A stretch of DNA of 64,000 nucleotides from Micromonospora sediminicola (GCF_900089585.1 NZ_FLRH01000003.1:4292501-4356500), one strand, 5' to 3'; counted from the first letter of the stretch, positions 19,149 to 31,040 are shown. Notes: a model not told the origin generated them from the letters alone. A program made the numbers and translations.

Positions 19149-19721
19149 TCAGAGCAGGGGCCGGCCGACCACCGAGGCGACCAGCCGGGCGAACTCCTCC
19201 AGCCGGGCGATCTGCCCGGCGCCGCCGTCGTCGAGGGTCTTGCCGAAGCGCAGCGCGTCGTGCCGGGGCGTGCCCGCCACCTCGTCGCTGGGCGGCGCCT
19301 CGTCCAGCGAGCTGAGCAGCAGGTAGACGTCGATGCTGTCGATCCGGACGGTGCCGTCGTCGGTCCGGGTGAGCCGACGCCGGCAGCCGACCTCGGTGAC
19401 GGTGGAGACCGGCACCACGCGCAGCGAGGAGGTCATCGCGCCGGGTGGCCCCTCCCCCGGCGGGACGTCCTCGCCGTGCCAGAGCACCAGCCGGCTGCCG
19501 TCGCAGACGACGACCTCCTGCCACACCCCGTTCACCTCGTTGACGAAGCGTTCCAGGGTGAAGCCGAGGACGGAGGCGCCGCGCAGCACCCCGCCGAGCG
19601 CCTCCAGGGCGATGTCGGGGTCCCGCAGGTAGGCACGGGCCGCCGACTCCAGGTCGGTGTAGGGCGACCAGTCGGGGAAGACGGCGGGCAGGTCACCGTT
19701 GCCGTAGCCGGGGTTGCTCAC
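19149..19721 (-). CDS. Conserved actinobacterial protein of unknown function
   Basis: 190 residues, soluble, with no signal or clear motif. It has a beta-rich middle (FVNEVNGVWQEVVVCDGSRL; RIDSIDVYLLLSSLDE). I do not recognise a family. GTG 19721 has GGGAGGTGGC directly upstream. It lies between the ferredoxin and trmI. Confidence 0.72.
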   Translation of the reverse strand: MSNPGYGNGDLPAVFPDWSPYTDLESAARAYLRDPDIALEALGGVLRGASVLGFTLERFVNEVNGVWQEVVVCDGSRLVLWHGEDVPPGEGPPGAMTSSLRVVPVSTVTEVGCRRRLTRTDDGTVRIDSIDVYLLLSSLDEAPPSDEVAGTPRHDALRFGKTLDDGGAGQIARLEEFARLVASVVGRPLL

Positions 19722-19912
19722 GCCACCTCCCGTCGGCCCGAACCGCCGTCACCGCCCGTGCGCCGCCGTCGGCTCCGGTGACCGGGACGGGCGCGCCGCC
19801 CGCCGCGCGCTCCGATCCGCTCGCTCATGCCCACCGTCTCCACCCACCTCGGTGTCGTCGTCCCCACGGGCACACATGATCCGCCCGCCCGCCGCCGTGC
19901 GCGCGGCGGGGG

Positions 19913-22006
<2,094 letters not shown>

Positions 22007-22077
22007 CTACGCGGCGCCGATCATGGCCCGGTGCGGCGACGACCGACCTGTCACACGGGTGGCCTAACCTTCCGGGC

Positions 22078-22995
22078 ATGACGGCGGAACCGGTGATCGA
22101 CGCGCAGGGCGACCAGACGGCGGCACGGGTGCCGGTCACGGTGCGGGCGTCGCTGTCGCCGTCCCGGGCGGCCGACTTCAAGACCTGCCCGCTGCTCTAC
22201 CGGTTCCGCAGCATCGACCGGCTGCCCGAGCGGCCGACGGTCGAGCAGGCCCGGGGCACGCTCGTGCACGCCGTGCTGGAGCGGCTGTTCGACCTGCCGG
22301 CCCCGGCGCGCACCCCGGAGTCGGCGGGCGACCTGGTCGCCCCGCAGTGGGACCGCCTGGTCACCGAGGAGCCGGAGCTGGCGACGTTGTTCGCCGACGG
22401 CGACGCCGCGGCCGCGCAGGAGTTCCTGCGTTCGGCGGCGGCGCTGCTGGAGGGCTACTTCGCGGTGGAGGACCCGCAGCGGCTGGAGCCCGCCGAGCGG
22501 GAGGCGCTGATCTCCGCCGTGGTCGACGACGAGCTGCTGATCCGGGGCTATCTCGACCGGCTCGACGTGGCCCCGGACGGTGCGCTGCGGGTGGTCGACT
22601 ACAAGACCGGCGGCGCGCCGCGCGAGGCGTTCGAGGCGCGGGCGCTGTTCCAGCTGAAGTTCTACGCCCTGGTGCTGTGGCGCACCCGGGGCGTGGTGCC
22701 ACGGGTGCTGCGCCTGCTCTACCTCAAGGACGCGGAGGTGTGCGACTACGCCCCCGACGCCGAGGAGCTGGTGCGCTTCGAGCGCACCGTGGTGGCGTTG
22801 TGGCGGGCGATCGAGCAGGCCACCGCGCGGCAGGATTTCCGGCCCCGGCCGAGCCGGCTCTGCGACTGGTGCAGCCACCAGGCGCTCTGCCCGAGCTTCG
22901 GTGGCACGCCGCCGCCGTTCCCGGTGGCCGGTGCCGCGCCCGACCCGCTCGTGGACGCCCGTTCCCGCCCGGCCACCCCGGGGGCCGACGAGTGA
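22078..22995 (+). CDS. RecB/AddB-type PD-(D/E)xK exonuclease with Fe-S cluster motif
   Basis: 305 residues. SLSPSRAADFKTCPLLYRFR supplies the first cluster Cys. The nuclease core reads GTLVHAVLERLF, LIRGYLDRLD and VVDYKTG (the catalytic D-x-K). The C-terminal CDWCSHQALC supplies the other three cysteines, the arrangement seen in AddB-like 4Fe-4S nucleases. No helicase part is present. ATG 22078 follows TAACCT by seven bases, so it is leaderless and divergent from the protease gene. It probably acts in DNA repair. Confidence 0.9.
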   Translation: MTAEPVIDAQGDQTAARVPVTVRASLSPSRAADFKTCPLLYRFRSIDRLPERPTVEQARGTLVHAVLERLFDLPAPARTPESAGDLVAPQWDRLVTEEPELATLFADGDAAAAQEFLRSAAALLEGYFAVEDPQRLEPAEREALISAVVDDELLIRGYLDRLDVAPDGALRVVDYKTGGAPREAFEARALFQLKFYALVLWRTRGVVPRVLRLLYLKDAEVCDYAPDAEELVRFERTVVALWRAIEQATARQDFRPRPSRLCDWCSHQALCPSFGGTPPPFPVAGAAPDPLVDARSRPATPGADE

Positions 22996-23055
22996 TCCTC
23001 CTCCTCGGGGAGGAGACCGGGTTCGGCGCCGGCGACGACGGGACGCGCCCCGTGC

Positions 23056-23448
23056 CGGCCTGACGTTCGCGCGCTCGTCGAGCGGGCCCGCCGGGCCGGG
23101 CTGCCGGTCACGCTGCGGATGGAGGGCACGTCCACCGCGGTGGCCGAGGGGGTGGCGCTCACCGCCCACCGCATCGTCGCCGAGGCGCTGCGCAACGTCC
23201 TCGCCCACGCCGGGCCGGCCACCGCGCTGGTCCGGATCACCGTCGGCGGCGGCGTGCTGACCGTCGAGGTGGTCGACACCGGGCGCGGGCCGGGACGCCC
23301 ACCCGACCGGATCGGGCACGGACTGGTCGGCATGCGGGAGCGGGTGGCCCTCTACGGTGGGATCCTGCGGACCGGACCGGCGCCGGGCGGCGGCTTCCGG
23401 GTGTACGCGCGGATCCCGCTGGACCCGGCCGGTGCGGTTCCCGCCTGA
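23056..23448 (+). pseudogene. Remnant of a NarL-type sensor histidine kinase (ATPase domain only)
   Basis: The frame contains only the catalytic ATP-binding end of a two-component kinase: LVERARRAGLPVTLRMEG linker, N box EALRNVLAHAG, G1 box VVDTGRGPG and G2 box GHGLVGMRERVALYGG. The sensor and the phospho-accepting His region are missing, and the upstream sequence joins the RecB-like stop codon in the same frame. The longest ORF with a normal start (ATG 23119) gives 109 residues. I read it as a 5'-deleted kinase, although a stand-alone ATPase protein cannot be excluded. Confidence 0.7.
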
Positions 23449-23477
23449 CCGCGGCCGGGCACGACGAGGGGGATCTG

Positions 23478-24161
23478 ATGACAGACGGCGCCGCGCCCCG
23501 ACCGGTCCGGGTCCTGCTCGCCGACGACCAGCCGTTGCTGCGCACCGGGTTCCGGATGGTGCTGGGCGTCGAGGACGACCTGGACATCGTGGGTGAGGCC
23601 GGCGACGGCGTGGAGGCGGTGGAGCTGGCCCGGCGGCTGCTGCCCGACGTGGTGCTGATGGACATCCGGATGCCGCGGATGGACGGGGTCGCCGCCACCC
23701 GGGCGATCGTGGACGCCCGGCTGCCGGTGCGGGTGCTCGTCCTCACCACGTTCGAGTTGGACGAGTACGTGGTCGGGGCGCTGCGCGCCGGGGCGAGCGG
23801 CTTCCTGGCCAAGGACGTGCCGGCCGAGGACCTGGTGACCGCGATCCGCACGGTGGCGGCCGGGGAGGCGGTGGTGGCGCCGCGGATCCTGCGCCGGCTG
23901 CTGGACCGGTTCGCCGACGTGCTGCCGGACCCGGTGACCGCCCCGCCGCGGGTGCTGGACCCGCTGACCGAGCGGGAGCGGGAGGTGCTGACCCAGGTGG
24001 CGCGCGGGCTGTCGAACGCCGAGATCGCCCGGGAGCTGTCGGTCAGCGAGACCACGGTGAAGACGCACGTCGGGCACGTACTGACCAAGCTGCGGCTGCG
24101 GGACCGGGTGCAGGCGGTGGTGCTGGCCTACGAGACGGGGCTGGTACGGCCGGGGAAATAG
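23478..24161 (+). CDS. NarL/LuxR-family response regulator
   Basis: 227 residues. The receiver domain has DD at 16-17, phospho-acceptor Asp-62 in VLMDIRMP, and Lys in FLAKDVPAEDLV; the C-terminal LuxR helix-turn-helix is LTEREREVLTQVARGLSNAEIA. All key residues are present. It lies 29 bases after the kinase remnant, so its own kinase seems lost and it may answer to another kinase or act unphosphorylated. It precedes an ABC exporter operon that it might control. Confidence 0.92.
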   Translation: MTDGAAPRPVRVLLADDQPLLRTGFRMVLGVEDDLDIVGEAGDGVEAVELARRLLPDVVLMDIRMPRMDGVAATRAIVDARLPVRVLVLTTFELDEYVVGALRAGASGFLAKDVPAEDLVTAIRTVAAGEAVVAPRILRRLLDRFADVLPDPVTAPPRVLDPLTEREREVLTQVARGLSNAEIARELSVSETTVKTHVGHVLTKLRLRDRVQAVVLAYETGLVRPGK

Positions 24162-24204
24162 GTGGCGGCCCTCACGTACCGTGACCAACGGCGGCGGCGC
24201 GGGG

Positions 24205-24235
24205 TTGACCATGACGCGACGTGAGGTCCTACCGT
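24205..24235 (+). promoter_or_regulatory. Possible promoter of the ABC exporter operon
   Basis: TTGACC (24205-24210) and TACCGT (24230-24235) are separated by 19 bases. A small GC hairpin (TGGGGG/CCCCCA near 24276-24292) follows in the leader. The spacer is longer than ideal, so this is tentative. Confidence 0.4.
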
Positions 24236-24417
24236 CGGCGCCACCGGCCGGTCAGGGATCACCCTGAACCGGCCTGGGGGGCGACCCCCACCGGAAATTC
24301 GGCACGGATTCCGCCCAGGGTCGGACGGTTCCGCCGCCGGTGGCACCGAGGATGGAACCGCCGCACCGACCAGCGGGGGCGGTGCGGATCAGCAGCCAGA
24401 CGGAAGAGGTAGATGAC

Positions 24418-25185
24418 GTGACCGCGACGGTAGGCCGGCAAGCGCAGGCCGCGGCCCGGGCGAACGACGTGTGGAAGGTGTACGGCAGCGGTGAGGCGCA
24501 GGTCATCGCGCTGCGGGGGGTGAGCGCCGAGTTCGAACGCGGCCGGTTCACCGCGATCATGGGGCCGTCCGGCTCCGGCAAGTCGACGCTGATGCACTGC
24601 CTCGCCGGTCTGGACTCGGTGACCCGGGGCACCGTGATGATCGGCGACACCACCGTGACCGGGCTCAACGACTCGGGCCTGACGAAGCTGCGCCGGGACA
24701 AGGTCGGCTTCATCTTCCAGCAGTTCAACCTGCTGCCCACGCTCACCGCGCAGGAGAACATCCTGCTGCCGCTGTCGATCGCCGGGCGCAAGGCCGACCC
24801 GGCCTGGTACGACACGGTGATCGACACGGTCGGGCTGCGGGAGCGGCTCGGGCACCGCCCGGCGCAGCTCTCCGGCGGTCAGCAGCAGCGGGTGGCGTGC
24901 GCCCGGGCCCTGGTCGCCCGCCCCGACGTGATCTTCGCGGACGAGCCGACCGGCAACCTGGACTCCCGCTCCGGCGCGGAGGTGCTCAACTTCCTGCGCA
25001 ACTCGGTGCGCGAGCACGGCCAGACCATCGTCATGGTCACCCACGACCCGACCGCCGCCGCGTACGCCGACCGGGTGGTCTTCCTCGCCGACGGCCAGAT
25101 CGTCTCGGAGCTGATCGAGCCGACCGCCGACACGGTGCTGGACACCATGAAGAAGCTGGACGCTCCGGTCGAGGTGGGCAACTGA
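24418..25185 (+). CDS. ABC transporter ATP-binding protein (MacB/LolD type)
   Basis: 255 residues from GTG 24418, which follows GAAGAGG; the frame is open to 24340 but without a family block. It shows Walker [11 protein letters not shown]-loop [14 protein letters not shown], signature [15 protein letters not shown] and Walker [14 protein letters not shown], all typical of ATPases that drive FtsX-type permeases. It shares one base with the permease gene (TGATG), so the two form an operon. Confidence 0.94.
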   Translation: MTATVGRQAQAAARANDVWKVYGSGEAQVIALRGVSAEFERGRFTAIMGPSGSGKSTLMHCLAGLDSVTRGTVMIGDTTVTGLNDSGLTKLRRDKVGFIFQQFNLLPTLTAQENILLPLSIAGRKADPAWYDTVIDTVGLRERLGHRPAQLSGGQQQRVACARALVARPDVIFADEPTGNLDSRSGAEVLNFLRNSVREHGQTIVMVTHDPTAAAYADRVVFLADGQIVSELIEPTADTVLDTMKKLDAPVEVGN

Positions 25186-27734
25186 TGTTGCGGGCAACGC
25201 TGAAGAGCCTGCTGGCGCGCAAGCTGCGCCTGCTGCTGTCCGGCCTGGCGGTGGTGCTCGGCGTCATGTTCGTCTCGGGCGCGTTCGTGCTCACCGACAC
25301 CCTCGGCCGGTCCTTCGACGCGGTCTTCGCCGACGCGTACGCCGAGGTCGACGTGAACGTCGCGGCGAAGCCGAAGGTGGAGCTGTCCGAGACCGAGGGC
25401 GAGCAGGTGGCCGCCCCGGTGCCGGCGTCGCTGGTCGAGCGGGTGAAGGCGGCGCCCGGCGCGGCGGACGTGCAGGGCGTGGTCGCCACCGACGGCGCCC
25501 GTCTGATCGGCGCCAACGGCAAGGTGGTCACCTCGTTCGGCCCGCCGCAGCTGGGCGAGAACTGGCTCGGCGAGAGCGACCTGGTGAAGCTGCGCGAGGG
25601 CCGGGAGCCGCGCGCGGACGACGAGATCGTGGTCAACGCCGCGCTGGCCAAGGCCGCGAACGTGAAGGTCGGCGACCGGGTCGGCGTGCTGACCCTGGCG
25701 CCGAAGAAGGAGTTCACGCTGGTCGGCGTGTTCGGCTACAGCGGCGGCCGGGACTCCGTGGGCGGCGCGAACGAGGTCGCCTTCACCACCCCGGTGGCGC
25801 AGCAGCTGATGCTCGGCAAGCCGGACGTGTTCAGCAACATCACCGCGCGGGCCGCCGACGGCACCACCCCGGAGGCGCTGCGCGACGAGGTGTCCCGCGC
25901 GGTGGGCGGCGGCTACGACGTGAAGACCGGTGAGCAGCTCGCCGACGACGCGTCGGCCGGGCTGAAGGAGGGGCTGTCCTTCTTCAACAAGATCCTGCTC
26001 GGCTTCGCCGCGGTGGCGCTGCTGGTCGGCACGTTCCTGATCCTCAACACCTTCTCGATCATCGTGGCCCAGCGCACCCGCGAGCTGGCCCTGATGCGGG
26101 CCATCGGCGCCAGCGGCCGGCAGGTCATCGGCTCGGTGGTGCTGGAGGCGGTCGCGGTCGGCCTGATCGCCTCGGTGCTCGGGCTGGCCGCCGGCATCGG
26201 GGTGGGTGCGCTGCTGGCGTACCTGTTCGGCAAGCTCGCCGGCGGTCTGAGCCTGGCCGGGCTGGGCGTGCCGCCGGCGGCGGTGATCGGCGCGTTCGCG
26301 GTCGGTCTGGTGATCACGGTGGTCGCGGCGCTGTTGCCGGCGCTGCGCGCCGCGCGCATCCCGCCGATCGCGGCGATGCAGGACGTGGCCACGCCGGACC
26401 GTCCGCTGACCAAGGTGACCGTCGGCGGCGCGGTGGTCACCACCATCGGGGCGGTGCTGCTCTTCCTCGGTCTCAGCGGCAACGCCGGCGACAACACCCT
26501 CGCGACCATCCTCGGTGGGGTGCTCTTCGCGTTCATCGGGGTGGCGCTGCTGACGCCGGTGATCAGCCGGCCGGTGGTCTCGCTGCTCGGCGCGATCTTC
26601 TCCTGGTCGGTCCCGGGCAAGCTGGGCCGGCTCAACTCGGGTCGTAACCCCCGCCGGACGGCGATCACCGCCGCAGCGCTGATGGTGGGCATCGCGCTGG
26701 TGACCGGGGTGACCGTGATCCTCGACTCGGCCAAGGGCAGCATCAGCGCGCTGGCCGAGGACACGATCAAGGCCGAGCTGGTGATCTCCGGATCCGCGTC
26801 CGGGCCCCGCCCGCCGAGCTTCGACCCGGCGGTGCTGGACAAGACCGCCGCGATCCCCGGGGTGCAGCTGGTCGACGGCGAGTACGGCGACATGGCCACG
26901 GTCGGCGGCAAGCGGACCTGGGTGGCGGCGTCGAGCAACGTGGCGGCGCTGGAGCGGATCTTCGGGGCGAAGGCCACCGCCGGTGACATCAGCCGGCTGG
27001 CCCCCGACCAGATGCTGCTCAGCTCCGACACCGCGAAGGACCGCAACCTGTCGGTCGGCTCGACCGTGCCGGTGCAGCTGTCCCGCGGCGACGCCCGCAC
27101 CTACACGGTCAGCGGCATCTACGAGAGCTCGCAGTTGACCAACCCGGTGGTGCTGCCGCCGCAGGCGGCCGCCGACTTCGCCATCCCGCAGCCCATCCAG
27201 GGTTTCGTGCAGCTCGCCCCGGGCACGTCGGTCGGCGCGGTGCAGCCGCAGGTCGAGCGGCTGCTGGCGGACAGTCCCGAGGTGTCGGTGGCGGACCGGG
27301 CCGCGTTCATCAAGCAGCAGACCAGTCAGCTGGACACGCCGCTGCGGATGATCCAGATCCTGTTGGCGCTGGCCATCGTGATCGCGGTGCTGGGCATCAT
27401 CAACACGCTCGCCCTGTCGGTGCTGGAGCGGACCCGCGAGTTGGGTCTGCTGCGGGCGATCGGCCTGCGCCGGGCGCAGACCATGCGGATGATCACCGTC
27501 GAGGCGGTGGTGATCTCGATCTTCGGGGCGCTGCTCGGCGTCGTGGTCGGCACCGGCCTCGGCGCGGCGGTGGTCCGGGCGCTCAAGGACGAGGGCATCA
27601 CCGACCTGGTCCTGCCCTGGGGTCAGATGGTGACGTTCCTGGTGCTGGCCGCGATCATCGGCGTGGTGGCGGCGGTGCTGCCGGCGATCCGCGCCGCGCG
27701 GATCAACGTGCTCGGTGCCATCGCCCACGACTGA
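25185..27734 (+). CDS. FtsX-family ABC transporter permease
   Basis: 849 residues. One N-terminal membrane helix ([21 protein letters not shown]) and a large extracytoplasmic domain lead to a first FtsX membrane domain (about residues 260-390). A second extracytoplasmic domain and a C-terminal FtsX domain (about 720-845) follow. This is the double-FtsX layout of actinobacterial exporters of the MacB mechanotransmission class. The substrate may be a lipid, peptide or antibiotic; nothing here decides. Confidence 0.92.
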   Translation: MLRATLKSLLARKLRLLLSGLAVVLGVMFVSGAFVLTDTLGRSFDAVFADAYAEVDVNVAAKPKVELSETEGEQVAAPVPASLVERVKAAPGAADVQGVVATDGARLIGANGKVVTSFGPPQLGENWLGESDLVKLREGREPRADDEIVVNAALAKAANVKVGDRVGVLTLAPKKEFTLVGVFGYSGGRDSVGGANEVAFTTPVAQQLMLGKPDVFSNITARAADGTTPEALRDEVSRAVGGGYDVKTGEQLADDASAGLKEGLSFFNKILLGFAAVALLVGTFLILNTFSIIVAQRTRELALMRAIGASGRQVIGSVVLEAVAVGLIASVLGLAAGIGVGALLAYLFGKLAGGLSLAGLGVPPAAVIGAFAVGLVITVVAALLPALRAARIPPIAAMQDVATPDRPLTKVTVGGAVVTTIGAVLLFLGLSGNAGDNTLATILGGVLFAFIGVALLTPVISRPVVSLLGAIFSWSVPGKLGRLNSGRNPRRTAITAAALMVGIALVTGVTVILDSAKGSISALAEDTIKAELVISGSASGPRPPSFDPAVLDKTAAIPGVQLVDGEYGDMATVGGKRTWVAASSNVAALERIFGAKATAGDISRLAPDQMLLSSDTAKDRNLSVGSTVPVQLSRGDARTYTVSGIYESSQLTNPVVLPPQAAADFAIPQPIQGFVQLAPGTSVGAVQPQVERLLADSPEVSVADRAAFIKQQTSQLDTPLRMIQILLALAIVIAVLGIINTLALSVLERTRELGLLRAIGLRRAQTMRMITVEAVVISIFGALLGVVVGTGLGAAVVRALKDEGITDLVLPWGQMVTFLVLAAIIGVVAAVLPAIRAARINVLGAIAHD

Positions 27735-27740
27735 GGTGCA

Positions 27741-27788
27741 AGGAAGGGGCCCTTCTTATCGCCTGAGCGATAGGAAGGGCCCCTTCCT
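27741..27788. terminator. 22-bp palindrome between convergent genes, dispersed-repeat type
   Basis: Arms 27741-27762 and 27767-27788 match at 21 of 22 positions around a CTGA loop, with core AAGGGGCCCTTC. It begins six bases after the permease stop, and its right end overlaps the TAG stop of the HAD gene. The same core recurs at 48701-48718. It probably terminates both genes. Confidence 0.85.
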
Positions 27789-28539
27789 AACGGTTGAGCA
27801 GGGCCGCGAGCAGCTCCAGGTCCGCCGACGTCAGGCTCTCCACCTGGTGCACGCCGTCGGTCGCCGGCAGCGGCACCTCGGCCGGCACGGCGAGTACGGC
27901 GGCCCCGGCGGCGAGCGCGCTCGCCACGCCGGTCGGCGAGTCCTCGATCGCCACGCACCGCTCAATCGGCACGTCGAGCAGCCGCGCGGCGGTCAGATAG
28001 GGCTCCGGGTGCGGCTTGGGGTCGCCCACCTCGTCGCCGCAGACCACCGCGTCGAAGCTGTCCCGGCCCAGCGTGTCCAGGGCGACCTCGACCAGGGGCC
28101 GCCCGCTGGAGGTGACCAGCGCGGTGGGGATCCCGGCGGTCCGGACGGCCCGCAGCAGCGCGAGCGCGCCGGGCCGCCACCGCAACCCGGTGCGGAACAG
28201 GTCGAGGATGCGCGCGCTGATCCAGTCGGCGCTGGCCTGCGGGTCCCGCTCCGGTTGGCCCAGGTCGTCGTGCACGATCCGCATGGCGTCGGCCATCCCG
28301 GTGCCGACGATCGCGCGGCGGGCCGCGGCGGACAACGTGCCGCCGTAGACGGCGGCCAGTTCCTGCAACGCGACGTCCCACAGCTTCTCGCTGTCGACCA
28401 GGGTGCCGTCCATGTCGAAGAGCACGGCGGCGGGGCGTGGGCTGTTCAGCGGGGCCTCCTTCGGTACGCGTACCCGCCGATCCTGCCAGCCCACCCGGGC
28501 CCGGCCGGCACCGTCCCCGATCGAGGTGACCTGCGGCAT
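27787..28539 (-). CDS. HAD-superfamily hydrolase (beta-phosphoglucomutase-like)
   Basis: Nucleophile motif FDMDGTLVDSE, motif II LVTSSGR and motif III/IV GDPKPHPEPYL with IEDSPTG are all present, so it should be an active phosphatase or phosphomutase. ATG 28539 overlaps the stop of the upstream metallopeptidase gene (TGATG) and gives 250 residues. However, a perfect AAGGAGG at 28461-28455 stands five bases before a CTG at 28449 that would start LNSPRPAAVLFDMDG, a more usual N-terminus. The true start is open. Confidence 0.88.
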   Translation of the reverse strand: MPQVTSIGDGAGRARVGWQDRRVRVPKEAPLNSPRPAAVLFDMDGTLVDSEKLWDVALQELAAVYGGTLSAAARRAIVGTGMADAMRIVHDDLGQPERDPQASADWISARILDLFRTGLRWRPGALALLRAVRTAGIPTALVTSSGRPLVEVALDTLGRDSFDAVVCGDEVGDPKPHPEPYLTAARLLDVPIERCVAIEDSPTGVASALAAGAAVLAVPAEVPLPATDGVHQVESLTSADLELLAALLNR

Positions 28540-29285
28540 CAACCGAGATCGCACGCCTTCAACGAATTCTCGTAGCCGCTGAAGAACTTCTCGCTGCGCT
28601 GCTCGGCGGTGCCGTGCGCGCCCTCGGCGAACCAGGGCTGGTCGGGGTCGTCGCCGACGGCGAGCAGCCCCTCCCGGAACTCGTCCAGGTCACCGTCGGC
28701 CAGGGTCAGCGCCCCGGAGCGCACGCTGTCGCCGAGGTACGCCCCGGCCATGCAGTCGGCCTGCAGCTCCTGCTGGATGGTGAAGTCGTAGCGGATGCCG
28801 AGGCGGACCTGCACCCCGTGGGCGTACTCGTGGCCGAGCAGGTAGAACAGGAACGCGTCGCCGATCTCCCGGAACGCCGAGACGGACCAGTTCACGTCGT
28901 AGGCGATGAAGTCGCCGGCCGAGCAGTAGACCGCGTTGTTGCGGGGCAGTCCCTGCCCGCCGCAGGACACCTCGCCGGCCCGGCTGTACGGCACCACCCG
29001 CCGGATCGGCCGGAACCGCTCCCCGGAGGCGCGGAACTGCGCCGTCCAGTACTTCTCGGCCAGCGCGACGGCGTCCTCGAAGTCCTGCTTGAACTCGGCG
29101 ACGCTGGTGGTGCCGTCGGCCCGGGTGGTCCGCGCTTCCGGCTCCGACCGGCCGCTCTCGCGCGGGGCGGGCTGCTGCGGCTCACCCTGGTCGAGCCCGC
29201 CGCCCATGCAGCCGGCGGCCACCACCACGGCCACCACCAGCCCGGCGAGCGGCCCGAGCCGCCGCCGTCGTGCCCTGTCCCCCAC
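28539..29285 (-). CDS. Neutral zinc metallopeptidase lipoprotein (YpfJ/PF04228 family)
   Basis: 248 residues. A membrane signal with lipobox VAAGC (near Cys-26) and an acidic Pro/Ser linker precede the peptidase domain. That domain has YYCS-like AVYCSAGDFIAYD, the zinc motif HEYAHGVQ and the third ligand region QQELQADCMAGAY. Lipid-anchored on the outer face of the membrane. The substrate is unknown. Its stop overlaps the next gene's ATG. Confidence 0.88.
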   Translation of the reverse strand: MGDRARRRRLGPLAGLVVAVVVAAGCMGGGLDQGEPQQPAPRESGRSEPEARTTRADGTTSVAEFKQDFEDAVALAEKYWTAQFRASGERFRPIRRVVPYSRAGEVSCGGQGLPRNNAVYCSAGDFIAYDVNWSVSAFREIGDAFLFYLLGHEYAHGVQVRLGIRYDFTIQQELQADCMAGAYLGDSVRSGALTLADGDLDEFREGLLAVGDDPDQPWFAEGAHGTAEQRSEKFFSGYENSLKACDLG

Positions 29286-29382
29286 GGCTACCTCCCGGCT
29301 GTCGAACCCGTGTCCCGCAGCAGTACCCCCGGCCGGCGCCGGTGATGCCCACCGGCTCTCACGTACCGGAGCCGGGAAACGT

Positions 29383-29883
29383 TCACGTGTCGACGGCGGT
29401 GAACAGCAGCAGCGACCGCTCGGGGGCGAACCACGCCTCGGCGGCGCCGGCGGCGTCGTGGTCGGCGCTGCGCCGCCAGCGCACGCCGTCCGGCACGTGT
29501 CCGGTCAGGCCGGGCCAGACCTCGGGCGCCGCGCCGGTCACCGGCGTCCAGGCGTACGTGGTGGCCAGGGCGCGCGCGTCGGCCGGCGCGAGCCGCACCA
29601 CGCCCTGGTAGCGCAGGTCGGTGGGGCCGGGGGCCCGGGAGCAGGCGAAGCTCGGGTAGTCGACCTGCCAGTGGATCTCCGGGTACGCCCCGACGCCGGG
29701 CACGTCCCGGTCGGTCCAGCGCCGGTCGGTGCGGACCGTCGACTCCTCGGCGGCGACCCGGGCCACGCAGTCCCGCTCCTCGGCGTGGTCGGTCCGGGTC
29801 AGCCAGAGCGCTCCCGCGCCGCCGGTCAGCAGGACGACGCCGAGCACGGTGGACGCGGCCAACAGCCAGGAACGTCGGGTCAC
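29383..29883 (-). CDS. Membrane-anchored protein of unknown function
   Basis: 166 residues from GTG 29883: RRSWLLAASTVLGVVLLTGGAGAL is an N-terminal membrane anchor or uncleaved signal. The rest is an extracytoplasmic domain with two cysteines (DCVARVA; FACSRAPG) that could pair. I recognise no family. It lies upstream of the metallopeptidase on the same strand. Confidence 0.65.
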   Translation of the reverse strand: MTRRSWLLAASTVLGVVLLTGGAGALWLTRTDHAEERDCVARVAAEESTVRTDRRWTDRDVPGVGAYPEIHWQVDYPSFACSRAPGPTDLRYQGVVRLAPADARALATTYAWTPVTGAAPEVWPGLTGHVPDGVRWRRSADHDAAGAAEAWFAPERSLLLFTAVDT

Positions 29884-30032
29884 CCGGGCAGGGTAGCCAC
29901 CGCCGGCCACCGTGGACCGCCCCCGGTACAGTCGCCGCCGTGCATCCGCGGGTGGCCCACGCCGGCGTGCGGCTGCGCTGGCCGGGTCCGGCAGGGCACC
30001 GCGCCACGGCCGCGGGTCGTAGGCTCCGGCAC

Positions 30033-30848
30033 ATGATCGAGTTCGACTACGACGCCCACGAGCGCTCCCGCTGGGCCGGGCGGGCGCGGGCCTACCGGCG
30101 CAGCTTCGGCGGGCTCTGCGCGTACCCGACGGCGGCGCTGCTGGACGCGGCGCGGGTGCGGGCCGGGCAGCGCGTGCTCGACGTCGGCACCGGCCCCGGC
30201 ACCGTCGCGGCGGTCGCGCTCGGCCGTGGCGCCGCCGTGGTGGCGGTCGACGCGGAGGCCAGCATGCTGGCGGAGGCCCGGGCGACCGCGGCCGGCGCTG
30301 GCCTGGTCGGCGCCGCGCTGCCGCGGTTGCCCCTCCCCGACGACCGGTTCGACGCGGCGGTGGCCAACTTCGTGCTCAACCACGTCGGCGACCCGGCCGC
30401 CGCGCTGGTGGAGCTGCGCCGGGTGGTACGCCCCGGCGGGCGGGTGGCGGTGACGCTCTGGCCGTCGCCGCATCCGCCGCTGCAACGCCTGTGGGGCGAG
30501 GCGATCAGCGCCGCCGGGGTGATTCCGCCGGCGGACCTGCCTCGACTGGCGCCCGGGCGGGACTTCCCGCGCACCGAGGCCGGCGTGACCGGCCTGCTGA
30601 GCGCCGCCGGGCTGACCGACGTCGCGTGCACGACCCTGACCTGGACCCATCGCACGGATCCGGAGGACTGGTGGGCCGGGCCGGCGGCCGGCATCAGCGC
30701 GGTCGGCCTCGTCGTGCAACGGCAGGAGCCGGCGGCGCGGGAGCGCATCCGCCGGGAGTACGACCGGCTCACCGCCGGGTTCCGGGACGCGGACGGGCGG
30801 TTGGCGCTGCCGACGGCCGCGCTGCTCGGTTCGGCCTCGGTCGCCTGA
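30033..30848 (+). CDS. Class I SAM-dependent methyltransferase
   Basis: 271 residues. Motif I VLDVGTGPGTVAAVAL, acidic VVAVDAEASML, motif II DDRFDAAVANFVLNHV and motif III VVRPGGRVAV define a UbiE/COQ5-like small-molecule methyltransferase. ATG 30033 follows TAGGCT by seven bases (leaderless); the frame upstream has no family sequence. The substrate is unknown. Confidence 0.9.
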   Translation: MIEFDYDAHERSRWAGRARAYRRSFGGLCAYPTAALLDAARVRAGQRVLDVGTGPGTVAAVALGRGAAVVAVDAEASMLAEARATAAGAGLVGAALPRLPLPDDRFDAAVANFVLNHVGDPAAALVELRRVVRPGGRVAVTLWPSPHPPLQRLWGEAISAAGVIPPADLPRLAPGRDFPRTEAGVTGLLSAAGLTDVACTTLTWTHRTDPEDWWAGPAAGISAVGLVVQRQEPAARERIRREYDRLTAGFRDADGRLALPTAALLGSASVA

Positions 30849-30860
30849 TCGCCGGCGCGG

Positions 30861-31040
30861 TCAGTCCAGGCCGCGCATGATGTGCGGCTCGCCGTCGTCG
30901 TCGCCGAAGCAGCGGTGCAGCACCTGGGCGCGGGCCCACAGGTCGAGGCTGCTGGGCGGCCCGACCGGCGGTGGCCCGGCCGGCGCGCTCAGCACGGGGG
31001 CCGGGTCCGGCGGAACCTTCGACGTCACCTCGTCGGTCAT
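30861..31040 (-). CDS. Small Pro-rich protein of unknown function
   Basis: 59 residues from ATG 31040 with AAAGGGG upstream. A Pro/Ala-rich N-terminal half is followed by SSLDLWARAQVLHRCFGDD. No family recognised and no signal peptide. Convergent with the methyltransferase. Confidence 0.5.
   Translation of the reverse strand: MTDEVTSKVPPDPAPVLSAPAGPPPVGPPSSLDLWARAQVLHRCFGDDDGEPHIMRGLD

Noticed and set aside
19718-19828. 36-residue Arg-rich ORF overlapping the start of the 19149-19721 gene (GTGA)
   Set aside because: The overlap is tempting, but the peptide is low-complexity (R, G, S), the ribosome site is weak, and high GC makes such frames common.
24879-27728. 949-codon open frame opposite the ABC exporter genes
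   Set aside because: Shadow of the FtsX permease gene; no motif and biased composition.
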